From JBCCGI01 sp039029355 (GTDB taxonomy: Bacteria > Planctomycetota > UBA1135 > GCA-002686595), in contig JBCCGI010000022.1 of the NCBI GenBank assembly GCA_039029355.1, positions 39,775 to 103,774 of the forward strand: DNA of 64,000 nt, given 5' to 3'. How positions within the stretch are numbered: the first letter of the stretch is position 1; each line of letters starts with the position of its first letter. Below, one piece after another: positions 1 through 9,266 of this stretch. The notes under the pieces were generated by a model that ran no database searches, was not told where the DNA came from, and worked only from the letters and a program-made list of their open reading frames with translations. A program made the position numbers and the translations under genes.

Positions 1-923
1 TCATCGAACACCGGCGCCATGCCGAGGTGCGTCAGCAGCAGGAGCTCGTAGTCGTCGTCGAAGCCCAGCACCAGGTCGCTGAGGTCGTCGCTGTTCGCGT
101 ACCCCGCCGTCATGGAGACCATCGGCGGGCGGCCGTCAACCAGCGTCACGTGGGCGGTGCCGTCGGGCTCGATCACGTTCACGACGGTGCCGCTGGCGAC
201 GTTCAGGCCCCAGGCGATGGAGTCGAGCGTGCCCGGGCCGTTGTGCAGCACCTCGATCTCGCCGGGCGCGACCGGGCTCACGCGGTTGTAGACCGGGCCC
301 GTCGCCGGGTCGACGACCCGCACGCCGAGGTCGTCGGACACCAGGAGCTCGACGCCGCCGGCGCCGTCGAACTCGATCGGGTGCAGGTCGTACGCAGGCA
401 GAGGCAGCGCGACCGGCGTGTTGGAGATCCAGTAGCCGCCGCCGAGGTTGAACAGACGCAGCACCGTCGTGCCGGCCGCGTCCAGCGCGTAGAGATCGCC
501 GCCGGCCTCGCGTACGCAACGGGCGTCGACCCAATCGGCGTACGGCTCGGTCTGGGTCGTGATCGTGCCGTCGCTCGCGAGCTCGACCAGCACGAGCCCG
601 TCCGGGCCGACCGTGGCCAGCCGCGGGCCGCCGTTGTCGACCGCGCAGACGTCGTTCACGATCAGGTTGCCACCGCCGGAGGACACCGGCGTCGAGCTGG
701 TGAACGCGCCGACCTCCGGGTGAACGACGAGCAAGCCGTCGCGCAGGACGAAGCCGTCCGGGCTGCCGTTGCCGGAGAGGTCGAGGGCCCCGGCGCGGTG
801 GAAGGCCCCGCCGGGTGAGGCCGGCTTCCAGGGAACCTCCTCGACGGCGGCATAGGGCTGGGGTCCGGATTGCGCGAGGAGCGGCGAGGAGAGGGCGAGA
901 AGGACGAGGGGGAATCGAGGCAT
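1..923 (-). CDS. Exported VCBS/FG-GAP-like repeat protein, C-terminus cut by window edge
   Basis: The frame opens at the ATG complementary to 921-923 and runs without a stop to the window edge, so at least 307 residues are seen and the C-terminus is missing. The N-terminus is a short hydrophobic signal peptide (PRFPLVLLALSSPLLAQ) with a plausible cleavage after AQ. The mature part shows repeated D-x-x-G-N/D-G-x-D-like turns (DLSGNGSPDGFV, and NSDDLSDLV near the end) typical of VCBS or FG-GAP beta-propeller blades, which bind calcium and usually act outside the cell. No catalytic motif was seen. It lies on the same strand as the neighbouring PQQ-propeller gene, with a gap of about 200 bases that contains nothing I could identify. 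Confidence 0.75.
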   Translation of the reverse strand, partial: MPRFPLVLLALSSPLLAQSGPQPYAAVEEVPWKPASPGGAFHRAGALDLSGNGSPDGFVLRDGLLVVHPEVGAFTSSTPVSSGGGNLIVNDVCAVDNGGPRLATVGPDGLVLVELASDGTITTQTEPYADWVDARCVREAGGDLYALDAAGTTVLRLFNLGGGYWISNTPVALPLPAYDLHPIEFDGAGGVELLVSDDLGVRVVDPATGPVYNRVSPVAPGEIEVLHNGPGTLDSIAWGLNVASGTVVNVIEPDGTAHVTLVDGRPPMVSMTAGYANSDDLSDLVLGFDDDYELLLLTHLGMAPVFD

Positions 924-1124
924 GCTTCGGAGTTCGAGTAGGACGGGCGGACCGCGGAGCCTGGGCCCCGGGCCTGGGCGGGAAGCCGACACCGGTCGGC
1001 GTCCCCCGCCGAGCCGGCGTCGGTCCATTCTCGCGAAAAGTCGCAAGAGCGCCGCGGCCGGCGCCCCCCCTAGCCCGCGTCCGGCGCCCGGTCTCGCGCC
1101 GGGGGCCGCAAGGCGGTCGAGCCG

Positions 1125-2396
1125 CTAACCCTCTTCCGCGATGCAGTAGAGGTGCTCGTGGGTGCGGAGGAAGATCTCGCCGCCCGCGATCGCGGGCGTC
1201 GAGTTGGTGTCCTCGCCCAAGTGGTTCTCCGACAGCACCTCGATCCCCTCGGGGCTGGACGTGAACACCACCGTCGTGCCCTTCTGGTTCATCAGGTAGA
1301 GCCGCCCGCCGGCCTGCACGACCGAGCCCCAGGTGTTCCCGCGGCCGATGCGCTTGCGCCAGTCGGCCTCGCCGGTCTTGGGGTCGATGCTCCACAGCAT
1401 GCCGCCCATGTCGGGGATCACGACGCGGTCGCCGAAGTAGACGCCCGACCCACAGTTGCTCATCTGCCCCGCGTGGCGCCAAAGCCGGTGCGACTCGGTC
1501 ACGTCGCCCTCGCCGCCCATCCGCACGCCGAGGGTCGGGCCCTCCCAGCCGCCGACCACCAGGCACACGTCGCCGGCGAGCACCGGCGAGGAGTACGTCA
1601 GGTCGCCGCGCGTGCCCGACACGCCCGAGCAGGTCCACACGATCGACCCGTCCGCCGCGTCGTAGGCGACGACGCGCGTCGGCTGGCCGCACAAGACGAG
1701 GTCGCGCTCCTCGCCGTCTCCCCCCGGAACGATCCGCGGCGTGCACCACGAGCCGGCGAGGCGCTTCTCCTCAAACGCCTTGGCGTCGCGGTGCTCGGGC
1801 TCGTCGGTGCGCCACACGGTGTCGCCGGTGTCGAGGTCGAAGGCGGCGACGAAGCTCGTCTCGCCCGGCCCGGTGTGCAGGATCACCTTGCCCTCGTGGA
1901 GCAGCGGCGAGGTGCCGTAGCCCCACTGGTGGCGGAACTCGCCCAGGTCGCGCTTCCAAAGCTCGCCGCCCTCGTAGTCGTAGCAGTAGAGCCCCGCCGA
2001 GCTGTGCCACACCACCACGCGCTCGCCGTCGGCGGCCGGCGTCGAGCCGCCGTAGGGGTTGGTGCGGTGCGTCGGCATCACCTGGCCGAACTCGACCGTG
2101 CGGACCCAAAGCTCCTTGCCGTCCGCAGCGTCGAAGCAGTAGAGCGAACGCGCCTTGCCCTCCTCATCCTGGGGGCTCGTCAGGAACACCCGGCCGCCGG
2201 CGACCACCGGGCTGCCGTTGGCGGGGAGGCCCAGCGGCACCCTCCACTTGACGTTCTTTTCCGTATCCCAGGTCAGCGGCGCGCTCGCGCTCGAAGCCAG
2301 ACCGTTGCCCTGGGCGCCGCGCCACGCGGGCCAGTCGTCGGAGGAGGAGAGGGCGGTGAGGAGCAGCGCGAGAGTCGTCGGGATCATGACGACCAT
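1125..2396 (-). CDS. PQQ-like beta-propeller repeat protein (exported)
   Basis: This 423-residue protein begins with a short hydrophobic segment (residues about 4-16) and then carries repeated PQQ-type blades. Examples are FDAADGKELWVRTV, FDLDTGDTVWRTD, YDAADGSIVWTC and IDPKTGEADWRKRIG, each with the alternating D-x-x-T/D-G-x-x-x-W pattern of the PQQ_2/outer-membrane-assembly-like propeller. In Planctomycetota such proteins are common in secreted sets and are usually of unknown substrate; no PQQ-dependent dehydrogenase residues were recognised, so an enzymatic role is not claimed. The start used is the first ATG; one three codons downstream (2387) is equally possible. It faces away from the copper-oxidase gene at 2528, leaving about 130 bases for divergent promoters. 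Confidence 0.85.
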   Translation of the reverse strand: MVVMIPTTLALLLTALSSSDDWPAWRGAQGNGLASSASAPLTWDTEKNVKWRVPLGLPANGSPVVAGGRVFLTSPQDEEGKARSLYCFDAADGKELWVRTVEFGQVMPTHRTNPYGGSTPAADGERVVVWHSSAGLYCYDYEGGELWKRDLGEFRHQWGYGTSPLLHEGKVILHTGPGETSFVAAFDLDTGDTVWRTDEPEHRDAKAFEEKRLAGSWCTPRIVPGGDGEERDLVLCGQPTRVVAYDAADGSIVWTCSGVSGTRGDLTYSSPVLAGDVCLVVGGWEGPTLGVRMGGEGDVTESHRLWRHAGQMSNCGSGVYFGDRVVIPDMGGMLWSIDPKTGEADWRKRIGRGNTWGSVVQAGGRLYLMNQKGTTVVFTSSPEGIEVLSENHLGEDTNSTPAIAGGEIFLRTHEHLYCIAEEG

Positions 2397-2527
2397 GATA
2401 CGGTCGCCCGGGCCTGAACCGCCGCGCGGAGAAAATCGCGCGAACGGCTTTCACGCACCGGGATCCCGCTCGTCGGCCCTCCGAATGCCCCGAGTCGCGC
2501 TCCGCGGCCCCCACCCAGGAGACCCCG

Positions 2528-4225
2528 ATGAAGCACCGCCGTCCGCACCTTGCCGCTCCGCTCGCCCTCCTCTCGGCCCTCTCCACGCCCGCCGCCGCCC
2601 AGGGCATCGCACCGTGGATCGAGGCCGACCCGGTGCGCTTCGAGAGCGACTCCTTCAGCCGCAAGGTGCTCTGGCGCACGCCTGAAGGACGCTACGGCGC
2701 GGCCGTGCACGCGACGCTGATGCCCGACGGGAGCATCCTCTTCATCGGCTACACGCGCCCCACCGAGGTCTATGAGGAGCAGGAGGACGCCCAGAAGCTC
2801 ACCTTCACGATGACGCCCACGCCGCTGGGCGAGCCGCTTCCCACCGACGCCATCGTGGAGGGCCAGCCGGTCCCCTACGAGATCGACGAGGCCTTCGTCT
2901 TCCCCGAGCTCGTGCTCGACGACCTCTTCTGCTCCGGGCACTCGTTGCTGGCGGACGGCTCCTTCTTTTCCGCCGGCGGGACGCGCGTCAGCATCGACAT
3001 CCTGTCCCTCGACGCCACGCTCAACGGCCTGAACTACGCCACCCGCTTCGACGGCTCGACGTGGGTCCGCGAAGCGGAGGCGATGAAGGTCTCGGCGACG
3101 CTGGGGAACCCGGCCCGCTGGTACTGCACCGTCACGCGGCTCTGGGACGGCCGCATGCTGGTGACCGGCGGCTACGACATGGTCTTCCCCGTGCCGTGGC
3201 ACAACCGCAGCGCGGAGATCTTCGACCCGGGCACCGGCAGCTGGCAGATCCTCGCCAACCACCCCACCGCGCCGCCGTCGCTCCCGGGGGCCGACTACAC
3301 GCACGTCTTCCTGCTGCCGTCCCCGGTGGACGGCTTCGACCTGCTCGGATTCGGCGACGGCGGCCAGCCGGTCGGCATGTCGCTCGGCGGAGGAGCCTTC
3401 TGGCAGCCGCAGCCCGAGCTGCGGCCGGACGCCTCGCCGTGGATCCCGCCGAACATCGGGGCCTCGAGCGCGCTCCTGCCGATTCGCGTGCAGGACGGCG
3501 AGTGGGGCTACGCCAACGGCAGCGTGCTCATCGCAGGCGGTGGCCACTTCACCGAGCAGATGCACCGCGCCGACGTGTACGACCCGGTCGAGGGTACGTG
3601 GAAGCCCTCGATCGAGCTCGAGATCCGCCGCCACCACCCCAGCACGGTGCTGCTCCCGGACGGACGCGTGCTGGTCCTCGCCGGCCACGACGACGCGACG
3701 ATGGACCCGGGCGTGACGCGCGCCCAGGTCATCGACCCGGCCAGCGGCTTCGAGGTCCTGTGGGGCCGCACGCAGGAGGCGGAGGTCCGCGGCTACCACA
3801 CGGTGAGCCTGCTCCTGCCGGACGGACGCGTGCTGGTCGGAGGCGGGCGCGACCACGCGACCGAAGCGGCGGCCGAGCGCACGAGCTTCCGCTACTACTC
3901 CCCCGCCTACATGAACCGCCCGCGGCCCGAGCTCGTGTCGCCGCCGAGCGAGCTGACCCTGGGCGAGCCCTTCCAGGTCGTCACCTCCGGCGCGGCGCCG
4001 GCGGAGCTCGTGCTGATGGGGCTCGGGTCGATGACGCACTCGGTCGACATGAACCAGCGCTACGTCCAGCTCGAGGTCGCCAGCGTGGAGTCGACCGGCG
4101 GCCTGCACTCGGTCGACGCCGTCGCGCCGCCCACGGCGCGGGTGGCGCCCCCGGGGCACTACATGCTGTTCGCGCTGGACGCCGACCGCACCCCGTCGGT
4201 GGCGGCGATCGTGCAGCTGAAGTAG
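2528..4225 (+). CDS. Copper-radical oxidase of the galactose/glyoxal oxidase family, exported
   Basis: A 565-residue protein with a signal peptide ending near AAAQ (residue 25), kelch-like propeller blades (LPDGRVLVLAGH, LPDGRVLVGGG) and a C-terminal DUF1929 early-set domain (about 465-565). The residues that define copper-radical oxidases are visible: Cys135 in FCSGHSLLADG and Tyr199 in ARWYCTVTRL, positioned for the Cys-Tyr cofactor; Tyr423-His424 in RGYHTVSLLLPDG; and His504 in GSMTHSVDMNQRY. By family knowledge it would oxidise an alcohol or aldehyde with O2 and release H2O2 outside the cytoplasm; the substrate cannot be told. A purine-rich GGAGACCCCG precedes the ATG. It converges on the redoxin-like lipoprotein gene with only seven bases between stops. 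Confidence 0.88.
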   Translation: MKHRRPHLAAPLALLSALSTPAAAQGIAPWIEADPVRFESDSFSRKVLWRTPEGRYGAAVHATLMPDGSILFIGYTRPTEVYEEQEDAQKLTFTMTPTPLGEPLPTDAIVEGQPVPYEIDEAFVFPELVLDDLFCSGHSLLADGSFFSAGGTRVSIDILSLDATLNGLNYATRFDGSTWVREAEAMKVSATLGNPARWYCTVTRLWDGRMLVTGGYDMVFPVPWHNRSAEIFDPGTGSWQILANHPTAPPSLPGADYTHVFLLPSPVDGFDLLGFGDGGQPVGMSLGGGAFWQPQPELRPDASPWIPPNIGASSALLPIRVQDGEWGYANGSVLIAGGGHFTEQMHRADVYDPVEGTWKPSIELEIRRHHPSTVLLPDGRVLVLAGHDDATMDPGVTRAQVIDPASGFEVLWGRTQEAEVRGYHTVSLLLPDGRVLVGGGRDHATEAAAERTSFRYYSPAYMNRPRPELVSPPSELTLGEPFQVVTSGAAPAELVLMGLGSMTHSVDMNQRYVQLEVASVESTGGLHSVDAVAPPTARVAPPGHYMLFALDADRTPSVAAIVQLK

Positions 4226-4232
4226 CGCGCGC

Positions 4233-4775
4233 TCAGTCGGGGAGCTCGTCGAGCAGGCGCAGCAGCGTGCCCGCCGAGTAGCCCCGGTCGTGGAACCAGC
4301 GCACCGTCCCCTGCGAGTCGAGCACGACCACGCGGATGTTGCGCGGGTTCTCGGTGCCGGTGAGCTCGGCGATCGCGTCGGCATCGGCGTAGACCGTGAC
4401 GACCGAGCCCCAGTCCTCCTCGGGGATGCCGTTGCGCATGCCCTGGTCAATCGTGCCGGCGATCATGCGGGGCACCCAGCCCTGGATCGTCGGCACCTCG
4501 AACACCCGCGCACCGGTCCCGGACTGGGCCAGCCCGAGCAGCCAGCGATCCGCGTCGAACTGGGCGTCCTGCACGTAGCCGACGAGCAGGATCGCCGGAG
4601 CGCCGAGGAGGTCCGCGGGCAGCCGCAGCGGCGTGCCGTCGAGCGACTCGCCGGCCACCGTCGGGAAGGTCTCGCCGACCGGGTTGCGGTTCGGGATCGC
4701 CGCGCGGCAGCCGGAGGCGACGACGGCGCCGAGGAGCAGGAGGCTTCGGAGGTACGAAGGAAGGCGGGTGAGCAT
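4233..4775 (-). CDS. Redoxin-like lipoprotein without active-site cysteines (ATP10-like fold)
   Basis: I place the start at the internal ATG at 4775 because the product then begins with a clean lipoprotein signal (MLTRLPSYLRSLLLLGAVVA followed by SGC); an ATG 24 codons upstream would add an unlikely Pro/Arg-rich leader. The mature protein resembles a thioredoxin fold: FPTVAGESLDGTPLRLP, then AILLVGYVQDAQFDADRW where a thioredoxin would carry C-x-x-C, then VVVLDSQGTVRWFHDRGY. The only cysteine is the lipidated one, so thiol redox chemistry is unlikely. The layout is similar to the ATP10/redoxin-like group, and a chaperone or assembly role would be inference. It converges with the copper oxidase gene. 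Confidence 0.75.
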   Translation of the reverse strand: MLTRLPSYLRSLLLLGAVVASGCRAAIPNRNPVGETFPTVAGESLDGTPLRLPADLLGAPAILLVGYVQDAQFDADRWLLGLAQSGTGARVFEVPTIQGWVPRMIAGTIDQGMRNGIPEEDWGSVVTVYADADAIAELTGTENPRNIRVVVLDSQGTVRWFHDRGYSAGTLLRLLDELPD

Positions 4776-4934
4776 GCGCTGGGAGGGTCGGAGGGAAGGG
4801 GCGGACGGAGGCTCGGTGCTTCGCGGACCGCGGCCCCGCAGACGCAACCGGCCGTGACAAACGCGCGGGATCCCACCGCCTGAGCGCCGCCGCTAGGATC
4901 GGAGGGGCCTTCCCCCTGCCCCCACCTCACGAAC

Positions 4935-6512
4935 ATGCGCCTCGCCCCCCGCACGCTCCTCGCAGCGCTTCCGCTGCTCACGCCGCTCTCGGCCCAGACC
5001 CAGCTCCTGGCCGAGGGCGACGTCGTCCCCGGCCTGGGCCCCGTCGACTCGTTCGGCTTCCCGGCGGTCAACGACGCCGGAGGCTGGGGCGCCTCGGTCT
5101 GGTCTGGCAGCACCAGCGCGATCGTCGTCGACGGCGCGGTGGTGCTCGCCAAGGGCACGGTGCCGCTGGGCGCGACGCTGCCGTATGACTCGCTGAACGA
5201 GCTCGAGCTGTCGGCCGATGGGCGCGCCTTCTGGCTCGGCGCGGTGACCTCGCCGCTGTTCGGCGGCTTCCCCGTGGCCGCGGTGGGAGTCGACGACGGC
5301 CTGCTGCGCGGCGTCGAAGACGCCTGCCTTGCGCCGGGTCTTCCGCCCGGCACCGTGTACCAGGACTTCGACGACATCGCGCTGGCGCCGAACGACGCGC
5401 TGCTCGTGCTTTGCCAGCTGCAGTCCCCCGGCGGTTCGTACCGGGAGGCGCTGGTGCGGCTCGACGTCGACGCCGCCGGCGGCGTGACGCAGGAGACGCT
5501 CGTCCTGATCGAGGGCGGCGCTCTGGCCGGCGAGCCCGACCCGATCGAAAGCTGCGGCTCCTACGACGGAGCCTCGCTGAACGCGGCCGGTTCGGTCAGC
5601 ACGATCGTCGACTTCGGGCCGCCGGGCAACCGGGGCGTGTACCTCGACGGCGCGCTCGTCGTGAAGACCGGCGACCTGGCGCCGATCGGCACGAAGGCCT
5701 GGAGCAGCTTCTCGCGCACCCGCGTGAACGCGGGCGGCACGCTGGCGTTCCGCGGCACGCTGCTGCCCACCGGGACCGCCATCCTCGGCGGCGGGAGCGT
5801 GGTCGCGCACGTAGGGACCCCGCTCGCGGGCGCGGGCGGCCAGGTCGTCGAGACCATCTACGCCGACCCGTTCGAGCTGGCCGACGACGGCACGGTGCTG
5901 TGGCACGCGCGCTTCGGGCCGCCGTTCCTGGAGGCCCTGTGCATCGACGACGAGATCCTCGTCCGCGTCGGGCAGACCTTCGGCGGGCAGACGATCTCCG
6001 ACCTGAAGTCGGCCGCGCGCTCGCCCGACGGCCGGCACGTGGCGTTGATCGCGTGGCTCGACGCGTCTTTCGGCGAGGCGCTGTACCTCATCGAGCCGTC
6101 GACGGTGACGGTGCTCGCAGGCTGTAGCCCCGGGCCGGCCTCGCTGGCGCTCACCGGCCCCCCGCCCGCGGCGGGCGGGTCGCTCTCGCTGGCGCTCGAC
6201 GGCGGCCAGGCGCCGAGCGTCTTTCCGTTCCTCGCCCTCGCGAACGCGCCGGCCGCGGGAGCCCCGCCCTGCGGCGTGCTCGTGCCCGGCGTCGGCGAGC
6301 TCCTGATCGACCTCGCCGCGCCGAACCCGGTGCTGGTCGTCGCCACGGAGCAGTGGAGCGGCGCGCCGATCGCCCTCTCGATCCCGCTGCCGACGGACGC
6401 CTACTGGACGCCGGTGTACGCCCAAGGCCTCTTCTTCGACCCGGCCGGGCTGGCGCCGGGCGAGCCGCTCCGGCTGACCAACGGCCTGGCGGTCACCCCG
6501 ACCGGCGGCTAG
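4935..6512 (+). CDS. Exported tandem-repeat protein of unknown function, paralogue of 14240-15823
   Basis: This 525-residue protein has a signal peptide (residues 1 to about 20, ending LSAQ) and then repeats built around short phrases such as VNDAGGWGASVW, LNAAGSVSTIVDF and VNAGGTLAFRGTL. These look like the N-x-x-G repeats of exported 'choice-of-anchor tandem repeat' proteins. The last 130 residues, starting at a conserved Cys (AGCSPGPASLAL), hold a beta-rich module with PPCGVLVPG.GELLID..APNPV. The paralogue has the same order, length and C-terminal phrases. No enzyme motif was seen. It ends three bases into the end of the convergent photolyase gene, which may matter for transcription termination. 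Confidence 0.75.
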   Translation: MRLAPRTLLAALPLLTPLSAQTQLLAEGDVVPGLGPVDSFGFPAVNDAGGWGASVWSGSTSAIVVDGAVVLAKGTVPLGATLPYDSLNELELSADGRAFWLGAVTSPLFGGFPVAAVGVDDGLLRGVEDACLAPGLPPGTVYQDFDDIALAPNDALLVLCQLQSPGGSYREALVRLDVDAAGGVTQETLVLIEGGALAGEPDPIESCGSYDGASLNAAGSVSTIVDFGPPGNRGVYLDGALVVKTGDLAPIGTKAWSSFSRTRVNAGGTLAFRGTLLPTGTAILGGGSVVAHVGTPLAGAGGQVVETIYADPFELADDGTVLWHARFGPPFLEALCIDDEILVRVGQTFGGQTISDLKSAARSPDGRHVALIAWLDASFGEALYLIEPSTVTVLAGCSPGPASLALTGPPPAAGGSLSLALDGGQAPSVFPFLALANAPAAGAPPCGVLVPGVGELLIDLAAPNPVLVVATEQWSGAPIALSIPLPTDAYWTPVYAQGLFFDPAGLAPGEPLRLTNGLAVTPTGG

Positions 6513-8008
6513 CCGGTGAACAGCGAGCCGCTCCCCCAGCGCGCCAGATAGTCGTTCAGGCGCAGCTTGCGCCGCGTGTTCTGGCCCGACATGTAGCGGA
6601 TCTTGCCGAACACCTCGCGCTCGGGGCCCCAGGCGCGGTCGTAGCGCCCCAGCACCCAGAAGATCCCGCTGTAGGAGTTGGGGTCGCGGCCGTCGAGCGC
6701 ATAGCGGTTGTTGAGCTCGATCATGACCTCGAGCGCCTGCTCCGGCGCCTCGCTCCAGTGCAGGATCTTCTTGCCCCACAGCATGCGCAGGTAGTTTTGC
6801 ATGCGGCCGCTCTCGCGCAGCTCGGTCTGGGCCGCGTTCCACAGCTCGTCGTGCGTCTCGGCGGCGTCGAAGCGCGCGTGCGAGTAGAGGTGCGGGCGCG
6901 TATCGCCCGCGTGCTCGGCCAGCGTCCGCCGCGACCACTCGGGCAGCGAGCCGTAGCGGTCGATGTCGTCGCGGTGCGCGGCGAAGTTGAGCCCGAGCTC
7001 GCGCCAGGTCACCAGCTCGTCCATGAACGCCTCGGCGGCCTCGCTCAGGTTCCACCAACCGTGGCGCGCGCCGCTCTTGATCCCGCCCACCTGCTCGGGC
7101 TTCCAGCCCTCGCGCTTGGCCACGGCCCCGAGCACCTCGTGCGCCGAGAGGTGCCCGAAGTGCAGGTACGGCGACAGGCCGCTCGCGGCGTCGGAGTCCG
7201 GGTGGCTGCGCTCCTCGCCGTAGATCGCGAGGCGTTGCTCGACGAAGCGCTTGAGCGCGCGGCGCGCCGCCGCCTCGCCGCCCACGAGGTCGACCGGCCC
7301 GACCGCGTGGTCGATCGGGAGCTTCGCCAGCTCGGCCGGCGCGCCCTCCAGCAGGGCGTCCGACGCCCGCGGCCAGCGCCGCGTGACCTTCGCGGGCAGC
7401 TCGGCCAGCGGCTTGAGCTTCGCCCGCGGCACCGGGTTGAGCCGCGGCGGCTGCAGCAGGTGCGGCCGCAGCTCGCGCTGTAGGAAGCGGCGCAGGTCGA
7501 AGGCCCGCGCGAAGGCGCGGTCGGCGGCCCGCAGCGGAAGCAGCCCGTTCGAGTCGACAGCCTCCAGCGGCACCTCGATCTGCTCCGCGGCCGCGGCCAG
7601 CATGCGCGGGTGGAAGAAGTCCGGGAAGTCGTCGGTGACCACCGCGCAGGCCTCGCGCGCGAGCGCCCGCAGCAGCCCCTTGCCGGCCCCGACGCGCGGC
7701 TCGACGTAGGGGTGGTACAGGATGCCGGTGCCGTCGAAGACGGCGCGGTTGTCGCGCATGCCCTGCAGCACGAAGCGGTGCATCCGGTCGCTCGCCCAGC
7801 GGTAGTCGCAGCGCAGCGCCTCGAGCACCACGAGCGGCACTTCGAGGTCGCCGGCGAGGCCGAGGGCGCGGTCCAACGCGTAGTTGCAGCGCGTGCGGCG
7901 CGCCGCGTTCATCCAATAGACGACGTAGCGGCCGCCGGAGCGCGGCTCGCCCGAGCGCAGCCAGCGCCGGCGCGAGGAAGGGACGTCGGGACGGCGGGAC
8001 ACGGGCAT
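6509..8008 (-). CDS. phr: Class II deoxyribodipyrimidine (CPD) photolyase
   Basis: A 499-residue protein that should repair cyclobutane pyrimidine dimers using light and FADH-. The N-terminal Rossmann-like antenna domain starts at RYVVYWMNAARRTRCNYAL (about 27-45). The C-terminal FAD domain shows class II features: LSPYLHFGHLSAHEVL, the FMDELVTWRELGLNFAAH block, GRMQNYLRMLWGKKILHW, then LDGRDPNSYSGIFWVLGRYD and EVFGKIRYMSG. The asparagine and arginine context of the LNNRYALDGRDPN loop is well kept. Length fits the family (about 450-500). The first ATG adds a Ser/Arg-rich leader of some 25 residues, so a later start is possible. It shares its last bases with the convergent exported-protein gene. 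Confidence 0.92.
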   Translation of the reverse strand: MPVSRRPDVPSSRRRWLRSGEPRSGGRYVVYWMNAARRTRCNYALDRALGLAGDLEVPLVVLEALRCDYRWASDRMHRFVLQGMRDNRAVFDGTGILYHPYVEPRVGAGKGLLRALAREACAVVTDDFPDFFHPRMLAAAAEQIEVPLEAVDSNGLLPLRAADRAFARAFDLRRFLQRELRPHLLQPPRLNPVPRAKLKPLAELPAKVTRRWPRASDALLEGAPAELAKLPIDHAVGPVDLVGGEAAARRALKRFVEQRLAIYGEERSHPDSDAASGLSPYLHFGHLSAHEVLGAVAKREGWKPEQVGGIKSGARHGWWNLSEAAEAFMDELVTWRELGLNFAAHRDDIDRYGSLPEWSRRTLAEHAGDTRPHLYSHARFDAAETHDELWNAAQTELRESGRMQNYLRMLWGKKILHWSEAPEQALEVMIELNNRYALDGRDPNSYSGIFWVLGRYDRAWGPEREVFGKIRYMSGQNTRRKLRLNDYLARWGSGSLFTG

Positions 8009-8251
8009 ACCGAGTGTTCGGCGCGGAGCGGCGCGCGGATGCAGGGACGCCCGGCGGCGCCCGGAGCCGTCCCGCCTCAGGGAGGAAGTCCCAAATCGGG
8101 TACGGCGCGGCGGATTCCTTGCTCCCGAGACGCGTTTCCGCCCCTGACGGGCACGGAAGCCGGGATTCGCGGGGTCGCCAGAGCGTATTCTTTAGGCGTC
8201 GGCCGGCTGTCGCTCCCCGCCTCCGAGCGCGCCCCCCCCGGGCCGACGTCC

Positions 8252-9262
8252 ATGGCCCCATCCCGACCGGTCCTTCTGCTGCTCGCCGCCGTCATGCTCC
8301 TCCTGGGGAGCGGCGCTATGCCCCCGGACTGCCCGCTCCGAAGCCCCCAGCGGCAGGTGAGCGAGCTGTTCCCCGACGCGACCGACTTCCGCACGGTGTC
8401 GGGCCGGGTCGACCTGGCGGCGCGCGCGCGCATCGAGGCGCAGCTCGGCAGCCGGATCGAGCTCTCGGACCTGGGCGCGGCCACGGTGTACATCGTGCAG
8501 CGCGACGGCGTGCCGATCGGCTTCGTCCACGCCCGCACCGACATCGGGCGGCGCGGCGTCACCGAGCTCGCCTGGGCCTTCGACCTCAACCTGCGCGTGC
8601 GGCGGCCGCAAGTCCAGCGCTCGCGCGAGCTCGCGATCGACGTGCTGCGCGGCGACCCGTTCCTGGCCCTCGTCCTGGGGCGCGACTGGTGCGCGCTGAA
8701 GGCCCTGCTCGCCGCCGCGCCGGACGAGCTCGCGGTCGAGACGCCGGACATCGACGCCGAGGGCCGCCCGCTCGCGGCCGCGGCGGTGCGCAGCGCGCTG
8801 ATGGCCGCGCTGGTCGTCGAGCACGCTTTCGGCGACGAGACCCGCACGGCGCGCGTCCAGGGCAACGCCGCCCACTTCTTCCCCGAGCGCGCGCGCGTCG
8901 AAGAGGTCGAGCTAGGAGTCGACCGCGAGCGCCGCACCGCGGAGGCCCTCGGCCGGCCGGCGGCCTCGCTCGCGCTGGACTCGATGCGCGCCCACCGCGC
9001 CGTCGACGCCCAGGGAGAGCACCTCGGCCTGCTCGTCGTCGCGCGCGTCGCCGCGGCGGACCACGGGGCCCAGCTGTGGCTCGCGGTGCGGCCCGACGGC
9101 CGCCTCGGCGAGGTGGTCGCGTGCGGCGCGCCCCGCACGACCGACTTCGCCGCGCTCCGCGGGCGCGGGCTGGACGACCTGCGCTCCGATCCGGACACAG
9201 CGGCGCGCGCGGGCGCCGAGGCCCTGGCGCTCCTCAAGGCCTCGGGAGCCCTGGCGGACTAA
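8252..9262 (+). CDS. Exported protein with FMN-binding-domain-like core; probable partner of the downstream kinase
   Basis: I start at the ATG at 8252 because the next residues form a signal peptide (PSRPVLLLLAAVMLLLGSG); the open frame upstream has no other support. The mature part begins VSELFPDATDFRTVSG and continues through LGAATVYIVQRDGVPIGFVHARTDIG, a layout I associate with the FMN-binding/RnfG-like exported domain, although the flavin-attachment Thr motif is not evident. The gene stops four bases before the hybrid histidine kinase, so the two are almost certainly co-transcribed, and I infer a periplasmic sensing or redox role linked to that kinase. Family assignment is tentative. The 240 bases upstream, after the divergent photolyase, show no other gene. 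Confidence 0.6.
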   Translation: MAPSRPVLLLLAAVMLLLGSGAMPPDCPLRSPQRQVSELFPDATDFRTVSGRVDLAARARIEAQLGSRIELSDLGAATVYIVQRDGVPIGFVHARTDIGRRGVTELAWAFDLNLRVRRPQVQRSRELAIDVLRGDPFLALVLGRDWCALKALLAAAPDELAVETPDIDAEGRPLAAAAVRSALMAALVVEHAFGDETRTARVQGNAAHFFPERARVEEVELGVDRERRTAEALGRPAASLALDSMRAHRAVDAQGEHLGLLVVARVAAADHGAQLWLAVRPDGRLGEVVACGAPRTTDFAALRGRGLDDLRSDPDTAARAGAEALALLKASGALAD

Positions 9263-9266
9263 GGCC

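Noticed and set aside
4893..8261. A 1122-codon open frame on the minus strand covering the tandem-repeat gene and the photolyase
   Set aside because: Low-complexity Arg/Gly-rich product; the photolyase frame on the same strand and the plus-strand exported protein both have clear domains.
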